A DNA stretch of 64,000 nt from Macrocystis pyrifera (taxonomy: Eukaryota > Sar > Phaeophyceae > Laminariales > Laminariaceae): the NCBI GenBank assembly GCA_031763025.1, contig JASSKH010000009.1, positions 6,578,512 to 6,642,511 of the forward strand, written 5' to 3'. Each line of letters opens with the position of its first letter. The stretch's first letter is position 1. A program made the translations under genes and the position numbers. Under the pieces are notes generated by a model. It saw only the letters and a program-made list of their open reading frames with translations, made no database searches and was not told where the DNA came from. Shown here piece after piece: positions 21,851 through 33,169 of this stretch.

Positions 21851-23971
21851 CTTCTCTTTGCTCGCAGAACTGATGGCCTGAAGCCGTGCAACCCGCCTCC
21901 TGGCCAGGGTTAACCTCGCGAACTGCTGCAGCCTCACGACCATCTTCAGCATGGTGGAGCTCTTCTCCTCCGCCGTCTGCCCGTGGAGAATCTCGAGACG
22001 CTCCACCTGGCGCGCCCGCTGCCGCTGCTCCAAGTTCTCAAACTCTTCCAGGTTCATGCCCCCGCCGGCCGCCTTCGCCCTCCTCGCTAGACTCTCCAGC
22101 TCGTCCACCACCCTGTCGGCCGGGCGTGGCAGCACGGCCTTCTTCACCCCGTCAGGTAGATCGTCTGCCTCGCGGTAGTGCTGCGGCCGCATCCCTCGCA
22201 CGGGCACCGCCACCCCTCTCGAATTCAACGCGCCCGGTGCCGCCCCTCGCGGTAATAGGGTAGCTAGCGCGACGTCTGCCTCCTCGAATTCGGCGCCTCG
22301 CTGCAGCCGGCCGAGGTCAGCCTCGCGTCGGAGCTCGGCGAGACGCGTTTCTTCGACGGCGAGCGTCTGGCGGTCTTCCTCAGCGAAGCCCGCGGAGCGT
22401 TCGACGTGCTCCCGCAGGAAGTGCGCCGCGCGCTCTGCGTCCAATGACTCGCGCTCTTCTCGTCCTGCGGCCAGTCGCTCGGACTGGAGGCGGTCCACCC
22501 TCTCCGCGAGCTCTGCCTCCGCCACCGCGACTGCTCCCACCGGCGGTGGGCGGCCGTTAGTCGTCCCTCGCATCCAGTTCGAGGTCGTTCGCTGGTCGGC
22601 GGTCGCGATAGGATCGGGGGATTCCAACGCCGCCGCGACGGCCGGAGCGGTAACCCTTTGATGATCGACGACAGCAGCCGGCGATTCCGATTGCGGCATG
22701 GTTTTAGCAGGCTCAACTTCGTTTGAAACGGCCGCAGCGATCGTTAGCTCTGCTTCAACGTACAAAGTTTTGCCTTGTGCGGTTGCTGCTGCTGAAACTA
22801 TCGGCGCAACGGCAAGCTGTCGGGTCGTTCCCTCGTGAGCGCTGCTTGACCTGTCGGTTACTCGTCCTGTCACTGAGGCCTGCTCGTCAGTCTCTTCGAC
22901 TGTCTTGGCATCTGAAAGGTTTGAAGGGCCTGAGGGCGGAGCGGCCAACGCGATAAGCCCCAGTTTCTGACCGCCATTTTGACAGTTTCCACCATCCCCT
23001 ATCCCGTCTTCGAGAGTTTCTTCATCACCAGAGACGGCGGAATTTTGTGTACTATCAGGAGAAGGGGATACTGGCGATCGATTTGGTGGCGGCGCTCCAT
23101 CACCCTCGGAATGGTCGCGGTGAGGCCCATGGCACTCCCTCGTCGTGCTCGTTGCACTGTCGGACATAGCAGGCCGAACATTGAGAGCGGTTGCGTTCAC
23201 ATCCTGCCGCATGAACCCCCCAGTTTCTGCGCCGGGTGAATCAGCCTCACCTAGCCGGTTGGAGGGGTTGATTTCTAGACCTGTCCTTTGCCCAAGAATC
23301 TCTGCGCCACCGATCTCCCCACCTGTCGCCCCCTGATCGGCGCAGGTAGATGTCACAGGTTGCTGTGGTGTGCGACCAGTTTCCACGCCGGTGTACTGGA
23401 CACGATCAGAAGGCGGGACGGGGGCGTCCCCGCCGGCAGCTTGTGCCGTCCTCGCTATATCTTGAAGTTCACCATTGTCCGAGTTTACACCTCTGGATGG
23501 TCCCTTCCCCTGAGACTTGCCGGCCTCCATCGTGCTAGCTGTCACTGTCGCGCCCTGGCTTCCATCTGCATCTCTCTGGTTGGTGTTGGTGTTGGTGGTG
23601 TTGGTGGTGGTTTTGCTCCTGCTTTCATGGTTATCGCGCAGGGTGGTGTCTCGAAGGTCTTCTCCTTCGAAATCTACGGTCGACCAAGACGTTTCTGCAC
23701 CGTCGAGCCAGTCAACTGCCGTAGCTAGCTTTTGTTTTGGGCTGCTGCCGCTGTTGCTGCGCTCCCTACCGCCCTCGAAGATCGCAATGCTCGCGACGCC
23801 CTCGGTTCCTCCCTGCGTGTTCCTTGTAGGGACCTCCGTCGCTACCGCCGCCGCCGCCGCCGATCCCAGCAGCCCCCTCCGCTTTTGACGGTGGTCTCGA
23901 AGGGCGATGTCAAAGTCGGCAACCGCTTCCTGCAGCGTAACGATGTTATCGGCCTCCACATCCTCCTTCGA
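21851..23971 (-). CDS. Gene L exon 8: long polar and coiled region, first IQ motif
   Basis: Uninterrupted 707 codons, from acceptor GGTAG at 23,972 to donor GAGAAG|GTGGGA. It opens SKEDVEADNIVTLQEAVADF, then about 350 residues of Ser/Thr/Gly-rich low-complexity sequence, then charged helices (AELAERVDRLQSERLAAGRE, ERQRARQVERLEILHGQ-like coiled coil). It closes with VVRLQQFARLTLARRRVARL, an IQ-like motif. An upstream open frame (24,299 to 23,975, minus) with TDVETDETGSCGDDD may also be coding, in which case a third frame slip lies near 23,975. Confidence 0.7.
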
Positions 23972-24712
23972 CTACCGCCACCCCAATTCGTGTTATTGTC
24001 ATCATCACCACAGGAACCCGTCTCGTCCGTTTCCACGTCTGTAAGCACCGCGCCGGAAGACGAAGGAGGTTGCCCGCGGCGGCGACCGCGGCGGTGGTTG
24101 ATTGTACTCTCAGACCCTGGCCGGTATCGCTGCGTTCTAGACCCACATTCATCTGTCGACGGCCCTGGTGACGCCGGGGCCGTGATCGCTCGGGGCCGGG
24201 CTCTCGACGCCAGTCCGGGTCGTGAGCTACTAGGGGCGGGCGATCGACTTCTCCCGCTACAGCTCTTCGGCAACTGACGAGAGTCGGTCGGTTGCGGGTT
24301 ACACGTGAGGGTAGAATAAGCGGTGCGGAAATACGAGGAGGGATGAAGTGACGAAACGAACGAGAGGATAGCATTTTGACTACTGCCAAAAGCTATCTTA
24401 CACTACGTTTAAGCGATTTCTCCTCGTACAACGAGGGTGCAGTTTCAACCGGGAGTCGGAGCCAAGTTAGGAGCGAACTTTGGGAGAAAATCAACAACGC
24501 GCAAACAAACTAAAACAGAAAATAGAATATATATATTTACCTTGAAAATCTACGATATCGACACCTCTGTACAAGATCTGTTGCTAGCTGGAGGCACGAC
24601 AACGGCGAGGCAGCTTCGATCCTCTCCACGCGTGTTTGTCTCGAACACCCTGAACTGAATAGTATAATCTGTGAAAAGCCGATATCTCAACACAATACAA
24701 CAATCGTTTCAC

Positions 24713-25779
24713 CGTCGGGAGGGGTTCTTGTTCCCGGATCTTCCTCAGAGACGCATAGCCGTATGTCGTTCCTGGCCTCTGCCCTTCGGCGGCTTCGCGG
24801 TGCCTCCTTCCGTGCTCTCGTAGTGCGACCCCCCCCTCTCCTCCTGCTCCTCCTCCTTCTCCATCTTCTCCTTTCCTTCTTCCTCTGTCGCTTTCTCCTC
24901 CTCCTCCTCCTCCTTTTCCTCCCCCTCCTCCTCCTCTTGCGTCCCCGTCGAGGGTATTGGTGCCTTCTGCACCGATATCACCAGTAGTGATTGCCGTCGA
25001 GCGGTCGAACGCACCGTCCTCGACCACCGGCGCTGCACTCCCCTCATCATTCGAGGCCATGCTTCCCCCTCCTCTTGTGACCGCTGGCACCGCTGGCACC
25101 AGTTTTGGTAGAGCCGACGCTAACGCCTTCTCCGTCGATGCTGTTTGTTCGGCCATCACTGGCACAGGTTTTCGTGCCGATGCCCCCGTTTCTTTCGAGA
25201 TCTTGGCCGCGATGCCCATCCTTCCCCTTGGCGGGCCCTTCCCCTGAACATCCCTCCGAAAAAAAACGCCTCTTTCTGTCCTCCCGGGGCGGCGAGAAGG
25301 TCCAACACATCCGTCACGAGGCGCTTGCATTCCTGCCGAGTCTCGTGGCCCCCCTTAACCCACACGACAAACGCGCCTTCAGCCCCCGCCGACAGCGACT
25401 CGAACAGTCCCCGCTCGCCGCCCACACCGAGGCAAGATGTGGCCACGGACTGACCTAGTGACTGACCCCCCCCGCCCCGTGATTGACTCCCCGCCATTTC
25501 TCCAACCGCTTCCGGCCCCACGCGCAGAGCAAGCGGAGCCATCTCAGCAAACGAAGCTTGCGTAGCACGAGCAGGCGCGTCTTCCACTGCATCCAAGGCC
25601 AGCGGCTCGTCTTTTGAAACGGCGGCGGCGGTGGCGGCGGGACTGGTGAGGGGCTTGCGGCCGCTGGCGGCAGGGGGGGTGGCGCGGAGGTTCAGCTGGT
25701 GCGACCACACGTGGCGAGGACGCCGGCCTTCCAGGAAGGGGTCGACGTTGGCGGCGTTGATGAGCAAGTTTTCGGTAGA
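24713..25779 (-). CDS. Gene L exon 7: end of hydrolase fold, Gly/Glu-rich linker
   Basis: The first part, STENLLINAANVDPFLEGRR then VWSHQ, and later AFVVWVKGGHETRQECKRLV, supply the last strand, the histidine (GGHE) and the final helix of the fold. This frame then hits a stop at 25,156 just after a run of eight T (25,261-25,268 region). One base more or less there opens frames that continue through Ala- and Gly/Glu-rich sequence encoded by a (GAG)n tract to YGYASLRKIREQEPLPT and a GTGAAA donor at 24,712. Either the protein ends at 25,156 or the homopolymer length is wrong. Boundaries are therefore provisional. Confidence 0.5.
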
Positions 25780-26202
25780 CTTTTATTTTTTTCGGTGAGG
25801 TAGACCCCGCCCCCCCCCCCGCCCCGGTGATAGGGTATTGAATAGTGTTTCGATTTTTTTTTAATTCGTCGGCAAGCGGACCGGAGACGGGGACAAAACC
25901 AATGCAAGAGGGCGACGATAGAGAAACGGAAGACGAACAGAAAAGGGGATGCGCTGAGAGGGGGAAAGGATCAGACCATACACTCAGCTGTGTTGGTTTT
26001 CCCGAGAGCGATAACTTTTGAAGCAATTCCTTTCGACATGGACGGCATGTCACTTCATATTTTGTACAGTAGTTGTTTTACCGAAACACGAAAGCGCTGT
26101 ATATCGATGGTATTCAATAGTGCCGACATAGCGTCAGTCCCTTTCACGTCCCACCCTTTCTCGCTTTCACGCCGATGTTCGAACCCAGTCAGTGCCCCAC
26201 AC

Positions 26203-26446
26203 CTGGATAATCACGAGAGGCAGGCCCACCGACGGCAGATCCTTTCTCAAGTCTCGACTTTCGAGCGCGCCTCTAACAATCCGAAGCATACCCTCCGCGC
26301 CGAGGGGGTTCGCCACCGCGCACAGGATGTTGAGGGCGAGGTTCGACCCCACGGACTTGAGGTACTCCTCACAGAAAACGAATCTGTGGGTGTTGGAGGT
26401 GAAGTCAAATCGCGGCAGGGTCGTGGGAAGGAAGAGTAGGGAGTAG
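26203..26446 (-). CDS. Gene L exon 6: alpha/beta-hydrolase cap region
   Basis: The exon encodes SYSLLFLPTTLPRFDFTSN, SVGSNLALNILCAVANPLG, IVRGALESRDLRKDLPSVG and PLVIIQ, then donor GTGTGG. Its first base completes the codon begun in exon 5. Phase fits a rather weak acceptor (ACGTGAG at about 26,447); other AGs a few bases upstream would break the frame. The end, PLVIIQ, joins exactly to STENLL in exon 7 to give the strand that precedes the acid loop of alpha/beta hydrolases. Confidence 0.65.
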
Positions 26447-27148
26447 CTCACGTTGCGTTCTTGGATAGTTATTGCTGGGCACAGCAGGACTGGATGAGCA
26501 GAGCAGCAGGGCCAATGCGATAGTTGGAACCAGTACTTCGTTTTTTTTCTTCTCGTCGAGTGCCTTGTCCAGAGCGAAGTCTCTACTCAAGGCGGGAAGT
26601 AGAACGGAGAAGCCCGCTAGTCATGGCATGACACAGGTACGGTCACCATGGGCGGTTGGGGTCCCTCGTGTACGTGCGTCACGAGAATAGGCCAATGTCA
26701 TTTCAATATTGTGAGGCGTTCGGTTTTTTAATCTTCCTTCATGCCAAAATTACAGTGGGGGAGCCTTTCATAAAAATAGTCATCAGAGTACCCAGTCAAG
26801 ACAATGTTTTTGGGTCAAGCGAACAATAGCTAAATGTACTCACGTCCCCTGGACGAACTGTAGTATCTAGCCCATCCTCGCCCACCAACGAACAAAAATT
26901 GGTGCACCAACGGAGTGGACGGCGACAACGATACGGGCACAGTTTCCAGTTTTCGTCCGCAGCAAAAAAAGCCTACCCCATCATGGTGCATTGAACGTGG
27001 GTTTTCGAAGCTGCCGTTAAACGAATGTTTTCGAAAGCCGTTGACACGTGCTGCTGCGGTAAGTGGGGTGCACCTAGGCTTGACGATCTCTGCCGTAGCC
27101 TGTACCTCAACCCAAAGCCGACTGTTTCAGAAACCATTGTACAACGTG

Positions 27149-27260
27149 CTATTACGGGGGGGTCCATAGTTAACAGGACCTATGGTGTACATAAAACCTA
27201 TATATTTCACTATTCTTACTAACAAAATTTGGTCCCGTTAACTATGGACCCCTGTAATAG
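27149..27260 (-). repeat. Foldback element F1, copy 4
   Basis: T-subtype arms on both sides, inverted orientation relative to copy 3. Lies in the intron between gene L exons 5 and 6. Confidence 0.9.
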
Positions 27261-27487
27261 TCTGCCCGATGAGCTATCCCAAGGGCTAGATACAGCAACG
27301 AATAAACCTGGTAAAAGCATTGTATATTGTATACTTCGAAGTATTTTAATATTTCAAAGGTATTGACCAGTTCCTCGGTTGACAAACCCAGTCAGTCGCA
27401 ACTGTTTGGGCACAGAAGTACCCCCTCCCGTCCCCCGCCCCCCTCCCCCCATAGATTTTCCCGAAGCATCGCTCTGTTCACTCTCAC

Positions 27488-27750
27488 CTACTCCAAAAGG
27501 TGACTGGAAGATCGGGTCGTTCCGGCGGGAAGCACTGAAACGCTCTCTGAGCGGAATGCAGCACCGCCGCCAGCTGCGCGTCGACCGCCGCAAAGCCGTT
27601 CATGCAAACCAGCGACCTCAGCGTGGCTTTCCACCGGGGTCGGGCGGCGTGTCGACAGGCGAACGCGGTCGCGATGCTGCCCCCGTTTCCGATCCCCAAC
27701 AAGTGGAATGGCCGGTCGGACAGCGGCATCTCCCCCATGTTGTCCACATG
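27488..27750 (-). CDS. Gene L exon 5: alpha/beta-hydrolase elbow lacking the serine
   Basis: The acceptor is ACATTGCAG and the donor AGTAG|GTGAGA. The exon encodes HVDNMGEMPLSDRPFHLLGI, continuing as GIGNGGSIATAFACRH. Aligned to the elbow G-x-S-x-G-G, the nucleophile position is glycine (G-I-G-N-G-G), as in the non-catalytic NDRG branch of the fold. The following LRSLVCMNGFAAVDAQLAAV and FPPERPDLPVTFWS fit the strand and cap helices. The exon ends in phase 2, completed by one base of exon 6. It is likely a binding or scaffold domain rather than an esterase. Confidence 0.75.
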
Positions 27751-27820
27751 CTGCAATGTCGGGGAAAATAGTGTGGATATGTGGCTGATTGAATTGCTTC
27801 ATTAAGTCATTATTGTGTGA

Positions 27821-28070
27821 GGGGGCCGGGGGGGGGGGGGGGGTGTACTCATTATCATGCATGGCCCGTAGTCGTATGACCATAGGCCCTCGCATCCCTA
27901 CAATGCCGGGACGGAGCGCGCCGGGTTTTCACCGATCAGGCAGACATCGCTTGCACCAAGCGCGAAGCTCCGTGAGGTGTTGGGCGAGTCGCATGAAGGG
28001 TGAGCTGCAACCTACTAAGAATCGCTTTCGAGGCGGACTTTTTTGCATAGGGATGACAGCATCAATGAAC
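27821..28070 (+). repeat. R2 repeat, copy A, poly-G end on the left
   Basis: Begins with a G run, GTACTC, then CATGCATGGCCCGTAGTCG, CACCGATCAGGCAGACATCG and GAAGGGTGAGCTGCAACC, ending near CATAGGGATGACAGC. Inserted in the intron after gene L exon 4. Confidence 0.8.
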
Positions 28071-28978
28071 TGATTTAATTTCTGGTGTGGCCACTTCCGG
28101 AGACAGCAATGGGTTCACTACGTAACTGCATCGTGGGTGTCTTACCATATACGCACTACGTGATACCACCATCCCCCTTGTGAAGAGCAAAGGTTCTCCC
28201 CGCACAAAAAGGATCTAGCTCGACCGCCAGCCTTGTTAACCGCGAAACAAAAAAAACGGTACCCTGGCTGTCTAGCTCACGCAGTGAGAGGCGTGTTGTA
28301 CAGCGTCGTCGCCAACCGACGCCAACCCAACCTATATATATATATATCAGGTATATATTATCGAGAGGAGGGGGTCGGGGGAGGGGGGGAGAGTCAGTTG
28401 GTTTACGTTTCTTTATTAAATATTTAATTACTTTCGAAATTCGGGGAGGACACAAATCTAGGCAATTAAAACAATCCCCAGCAGATGTTGTGCTCTTCGA
28501 GTTCTGCCGGGACATGTAAAGCGCAAAATCTACTCCTCTATTGTGCGCTCGTAACTCGGACTTGTTTTTTTTCTCCCGGTTAAGCCGCATTTTGTACCTA
28601 AAAAGCGCACAGGGAAAACGAACGTGCGGGTCATGGTCAGAACTCTTCCCCCCGCACACGCCTCTTGTGCCCCCAGCAACTGAGACACAATCGTCAGCGC
28701 CATTGATCGGCCGCTTGTCATCGCGCGAGGTTGCGCAGCCGTTGCTGTCAGATGGGAAAATTCAGAAGAAAGTGTCCCGGGGACACAGGTCGATCAGCTG
28801 CACCGGTTCAATTCTCCTATCGAATTGTGTTGTACCGCTCTGAGAGTGTTGGCACTGAAGTCCGTGCGATCAGCGTCTCACAGATTCGGTGACACGTGGT
28901 TGGGGGTCCACGCCGGTTTTCCGGCGACTGTTTTCCGCGACACTAAATACCTCAAATCAATAATTTCACAATTTTCAC

Positions 28979-30208
28979 CTGCATTAGTTCGTGCAGTCTG
29001 TCCGCCACCCACACATTAGTCAGTAAACCTTCCGGCTCCGGCGGGAGGCGCGTTCCCGCCTGGCCGGGGGAGTTAAAGCACAGCACCTGACATCCGGGGT
29101 GCTTCAGGACAAGCGGCTTGAACAGTAGGAACGTTTTATCCAAAGTGTCGAAGAAGTCGTGCACAGCCACGAAATTTAATACGCGCGACGGTGCCCCCGC
29201 GTCATCCTTCTCGCTACCCCTCTCGCCCGCTCCGTCTCCACTGTGATCCTGCGACGGATCGGCCCCTGCTGCCACTTGCGACACTCCGATTCCAACAACG
29301 GCATAGGGGACAAGGGTGACGCCATCCGCGCATACGAACTCCGATCGCTCGAAGCCTGCGGGGTCGGGAGGAGCCGCCGTGGCGTTGGCAAGCCGCTCCA
29401 CCACGCGGTCTTGCCGTCCCTTCGCCGCCGCTCGTCCCGCACGCGTCTGTCCCTTCCCCCTGTGACCTCTCGTTCTGCCGGCTCCCGCTCCCGAATGCCG
29501 CGAGCCGCTTCTACCTGCTCTGCTACCACCATCGTGTCGATTGCTGAAGTTGGCTACCCCACCAGTCCTTGCGGGGAACGACGCCTCCGTCATCATCGGC
29601 GTCGTTGCTGTTGTTGCTGCTGCTGTGCGAGCTCGGTGTGGGGACCCGATTGACTCGCCTCTGCCCGCCCGGGCTCCGGCTGGAATCCAGGCTCTTACCA
29701 GCGTCTGCTCCTGGGGCAGCAGGTTCCAATGGTTGGGTTCAAACTGTTTCGTGCCACCGCTTCCGCCAACGCCGCCGCCGCCACCGCTTGCTCGCGACTC
29801 TGCTCGCCGGTGCCCTGGACCAGCGGGCGCTGAGGAAGCAGAACCAGTAGCAGCGGAAGCGGCAGTTGATGAAGGAAACGGGAAGACGGAGGGGCCAAGG
29901 GCGGACGTGACTCGCGACGCCGCGGTGGTCCAGGGGCGGTATTTGTGTTCGCCCAAGCCGTGCGAAGACGAAGAAGACAGGAGAAGCAGCCGACGGCCTT
30001 CGGGCAGGGCTGACGACGGGCTTGACGGGGACGGAACGACGGCGCTGGGGAAGGAAGGCATCGACGATGCGTCGTTTTTCCTGGTAGGGCCGTCCGAACT
30101 CTTCCCGTCCGGGTGGTCCCCTCGTCCCCAGCTGCTCATCAAACCTGGCTCGGTTCCCAGAGTGTCGGTGAGCGGGTGGCCTTTGCCGGTGCGCCAGCGA
30201 TGAGCTTC
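28979..30208 (-). CDS. Gene L exon 4: linker and start of alpha/beta-hydrolase fold
   Basis: This exon has 410 codons, phase 0 to 0, from acceptor GAGCAG|GAAGCT to donor CTAATGCAG|GTGAAA. It starts EAHRWRTGKGHPLTDTLGTE, then a Ser/Ala/Gly-rich low-complexity region, a conserved-looking FEPNHWNLLPQEQTLVRAW segment, a second basic linker, and finally the first strands of an alpha/beta hydrolase: RVLNFVAVHDFFDTLDKTF, VLKHPGCQVLCFNSPGQAGT. The NSPGQ stretch occupies the place of the oxyanion loop (HGxPG-like). The fold continues in exons 5-7. Confidence 0.7.
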
Positions 30209-30242
30209 CTGCTCGTGTGGGAAGTTGGTGTTCCATGTTCAC

Positions 30243-30490
30243 AGCAGGGGAGGGGGAGGGATGCACTCATGTCATGCATGGCCGTAGTCGTATGGCCCTA
30301 GCCCATCGCGTCCCTACAATGACGGATGGAGCACGTGGACTTTTCACCGACCAGGCAGACAATGCTTGCACCAAGCGCGAAGCGCCGTGAGGTGTTTGTT
30401 AGACCAATCGCATGAAGGGTGAGCTACATCCTACCAAGATTCGCTTGCGAGACGGGCTTTCTTGCACATGGATGAAAGCTTCAAACTAAC
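30243..30490 (+). repeat. R2 repeat, copy B
   Basis: Same order of words as copy A (CATGCATGGCCGTAGTCG, CACCGACCAGGCAGACAATG, GGGTGAGCTACATCC) behind a shorter G/A-rich end. It lies immediately upstream (minus sense) of gene L exon 4. Confidence 0.8.
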
Positions 30491-30593
30491 TAAAATGTCG
30501 AGCTCTTCTGTGTCCTGGACGGACGTCATAACGCGGCACACTACAGGAATCACCAACCAACAGTAGTGTCCACAAATACAGTCAATCGCTCAC

Positions 30594-31388
30594 CAAAACT
30601 CCGAGGACCCACGCGCAGAGCTTGGAAGCCGGCAGCGACACGCACGCGACGGTGTCGGGACGAAAGGCAGGATTTCGCACGTACGATTCAAGCTTCCTCG
30701 TTTGTGAAACCCTGAGGCTGTCCAGGTCCAACCCGGCAATCGCCGCGAACAGCTTGTCAACGTTGGTCATAAAACGCTTCGCGCAGAGCCACCCCGCCGG
30801 CGTGGGCTCTCCTTGTCCCGTGAGCGCGATCATCAGCGCAGCCACGACCATGTTGACAGCGGGCGGGGGCTTGGCGAACGACCGGAGCTCACAGATATCT
30901 CCGCGGGTTAACCCGTCGATAGCGGCCTGGGCGCGCATCAGGGCGAGACTTTCCCCTGATACGGCATCGCCCCCTTCTTCCCCCGCACCGCCGTCCCCCC
31001 ACCCGCCGCGGGTGGTCGCCGACGAGGCATCGAATTTAAGCCTTTGGGTGCCTTGGTTCGTCCCTTCATGTGCCCTACCCATGCCAAAGCCGTCCGCGGC
31101 CACTGCCTCGCGCCCCCTCTTTGAAGCACGTCGTTGCTGTCCCTGTCCATTGGTGCCGCCTCTCGAAATTGCTCTTTCCGCGGTCGCGGCGGCCTCGGCA
31201 TCGAGGCGCTTAACGGACTTGGTGCGGGCCTCGTCCACCATGCTATAGACGCGGTAGCAGTTGTGGCAGACCCGCACGGGTCGGTAGTAGGTTGCCGGGA
31301 AGACGGCGCCGAGGGAGACGGAGCTCTCGCCGAGGCCGGAGAGGTGCCCGATGAAGGGCTCCTTGTCGCCCCTGCGATAACGCCGCAG
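30594..31388 (-). CDS. Gene L exon 3: CxxC segment and dynein-stalk-like module
   Basis: This exon has 265 codons, phase 0 at both ends; the acceptor is CAAAG and the donor GTGAGC. Near residues 40-60 is VRVCHNCYRVYSMVDEAR, a CxxC segment, followed by a charged helix and a Gly-rich linker. The last 110 residues (LRSFAKPPPAVNMVVAALM, then WLCAKRFMTNVDKLFAAIAGLD, NPAFRPDTVA, S-x2-ASKLCAWVLGVL) follow the order of conserved words of the dynein heavy-chain coiled-coil stalk region (Pfam MT type). No dynein AAA modules are seen nearby, so this is a stalk-like module in a non-dynein protein. Function is unknown. Confidence 0.7.
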
Positions 31389-32202
31389 CTTTGAGCCACG
31401 ATCGCGGTACGGACGAACAGGGGGGGGGGGGGATGGATGGGATATGTTTTTAGGAATGTAAATTGACCCGATCGGACATGGCGTTGTGTCGCTCACACAG
31501 CAGCAGCTGCTTTGGCGTCTGAGCTCGGCATGTACTCTTATAGCATTTACGTAAAACAAGATGCTGTTGGAGCTTGGTTTATTTCTCAACGATAAACAAG
31601 ACATGTTGGGGGTCACACGCAGCTTCTGTTGTGTCGACTCTCCCGTCCGTTAATTATTGTGCTCTCCACAAGCAGGCTTAAACTCAAGAGATGAGGCGAG
31701 AAGACATGCGTTTGATTGGTGTCACCACAAATAAAACGGCCTGTTCGGACCAACCTTTGGCAATAGTTGACTATCAGCGATACCTCCCTCCCGCTCGATA
31801 CAGTAGTCAAAGCGCATTTTTTTTTTCTGTTCTCTTCTTCTCTCCAGGGATGTTTATGAGCGATAAATACATCGAAGTTCATCGCGCTGCTTGTGCATTT
31901 GTTGAGGATAGCAAGCACAACAACAATCAACGCGCGAACCTGGATAATGCCACGGTATACAGGGATGATTCTTTTTTTCTGTATGAGCTCCTCATACGAG
32001 GAGAGGTCTTTTTTATCTCTTATCACCCGAAGCATACATGAGTTTTGTTCAAGCAGCAACCCGACCAACATTTTTTCTATGCGCTATACGAAGTCCAAAA
32101 AAAAGCACTACACTCTTCTTAATAGCGGAGTTGTCATAAACCATATGACTGGCATGATAGTTTCACACTGGAGTGCTAAACCTCCATCGTGGAGATACTC
32201 AC

Positions 32203-32649
32203 CTGTTGATTGATCAGGTGGCTTTCCTGTCTCCCTCTCACCACCCACGAGAACGGGATCTCGTTCCACTCCGACCGGCGACGTTCGCCCACCGCCGACC
32301 CACGCTGCCGCCCCCCCGACAGATCCCCGTCGACACCCCCCTGTCCACCGCTGCTTCTCCGTCCTTTTCTCCTCCCTGCCCTCGCATTTCCTTTTCTCGA
32401 CGCTCCGGAGGAATTCGCTTCGGGTCTGATCAAACCTCCATCATCCGGCAGCAAACCGAAATCCTGCAGGGTGGTCTCGTCGAGCTGTAGGATTCTTTGT
32501 CGGAAAGCGCTCCTATCGGACCCGTCGTCATCGCTGCCCAAGCCCCACCCGCTGACAGCCGCCGCCTTTTTGTTTCTTTCTGAAGAAGAAACGAGCCTGA
32601 GCGACCCGTTCCCTGTCTCTTCCCGCTCGAATTTCGCTTGCTGTTGAAT
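32203..32649 (-). CDS. Gene L exon 2: polar linker
   Basis: This exon has 149 codons, phase 0 at both ends, from IQQQAKFEREETGNG to RQESHLINQQ. The acceptor CTTCAG sits directly downstream (minus sense) of a (CT)n microsatellite; the donor is GTGAGT. It contains an acidic stretch LGSDDDGSDRSAF, a helix RQRILQLDETTLQDFGLLPDD, a long Gly/Arg/Ser-rich region and a final WNEIPFSWVVRGR segment. No family is recognised for this exon alone; it joins exon 1 and exon 3 in phase. Confidence 0.65.
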
Positions 32650-32652
32650 CTG

Positions 32653-32792
<140 letters not shown>

Positions 32793-33169
32793 GTCGCCTG
32801 TGTTATTCGTCGGTTGTTGTTTCGAGGAAAGCGGTGGCTTTCGATCGCCGAAATTCGTACGTACAAGCAACAAATTATGTTGATTCCGTGGCGGCGGGGA
32901 ACAGTTTCCGTACTTAGCATCTGCGTAGTCTACTGTAGACTGTCACCCTTGCGCCATGCCGATATGGAATAGGACAGAACACAAACATGCCATAGTCCGC
33001 ATGCTGTATTTTCAGCACTTTATCTCACCACCATCATTTATCAGGCTCGTTGTTTTCTGGTATCAATAGTACTATTCAGTCTTCGCCCTCATCTTTCAAA
33101 AACGTAAACCCCCACGGCAGTAGTCCCATGTCTCTCTTAGGCTCTCTTAGGCTCGTTTGTAATGCCTGT

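Noticed and set aside
21886-24277. Several plus frames over gene L exon 8
   Set aside because: Opposite-strand shadows of the 707-codon exon; no domain-like words.
29541-30203. 220-codon plus frame opposite gene L exon 4
   Set aside because: Antisense shadow of a GC-rich coding exon.
30622-31248. 208-codon plus frame opposite gene L exon 3
   Set aside because: Antisense shadow; the minus reading matches the dynein stalk.
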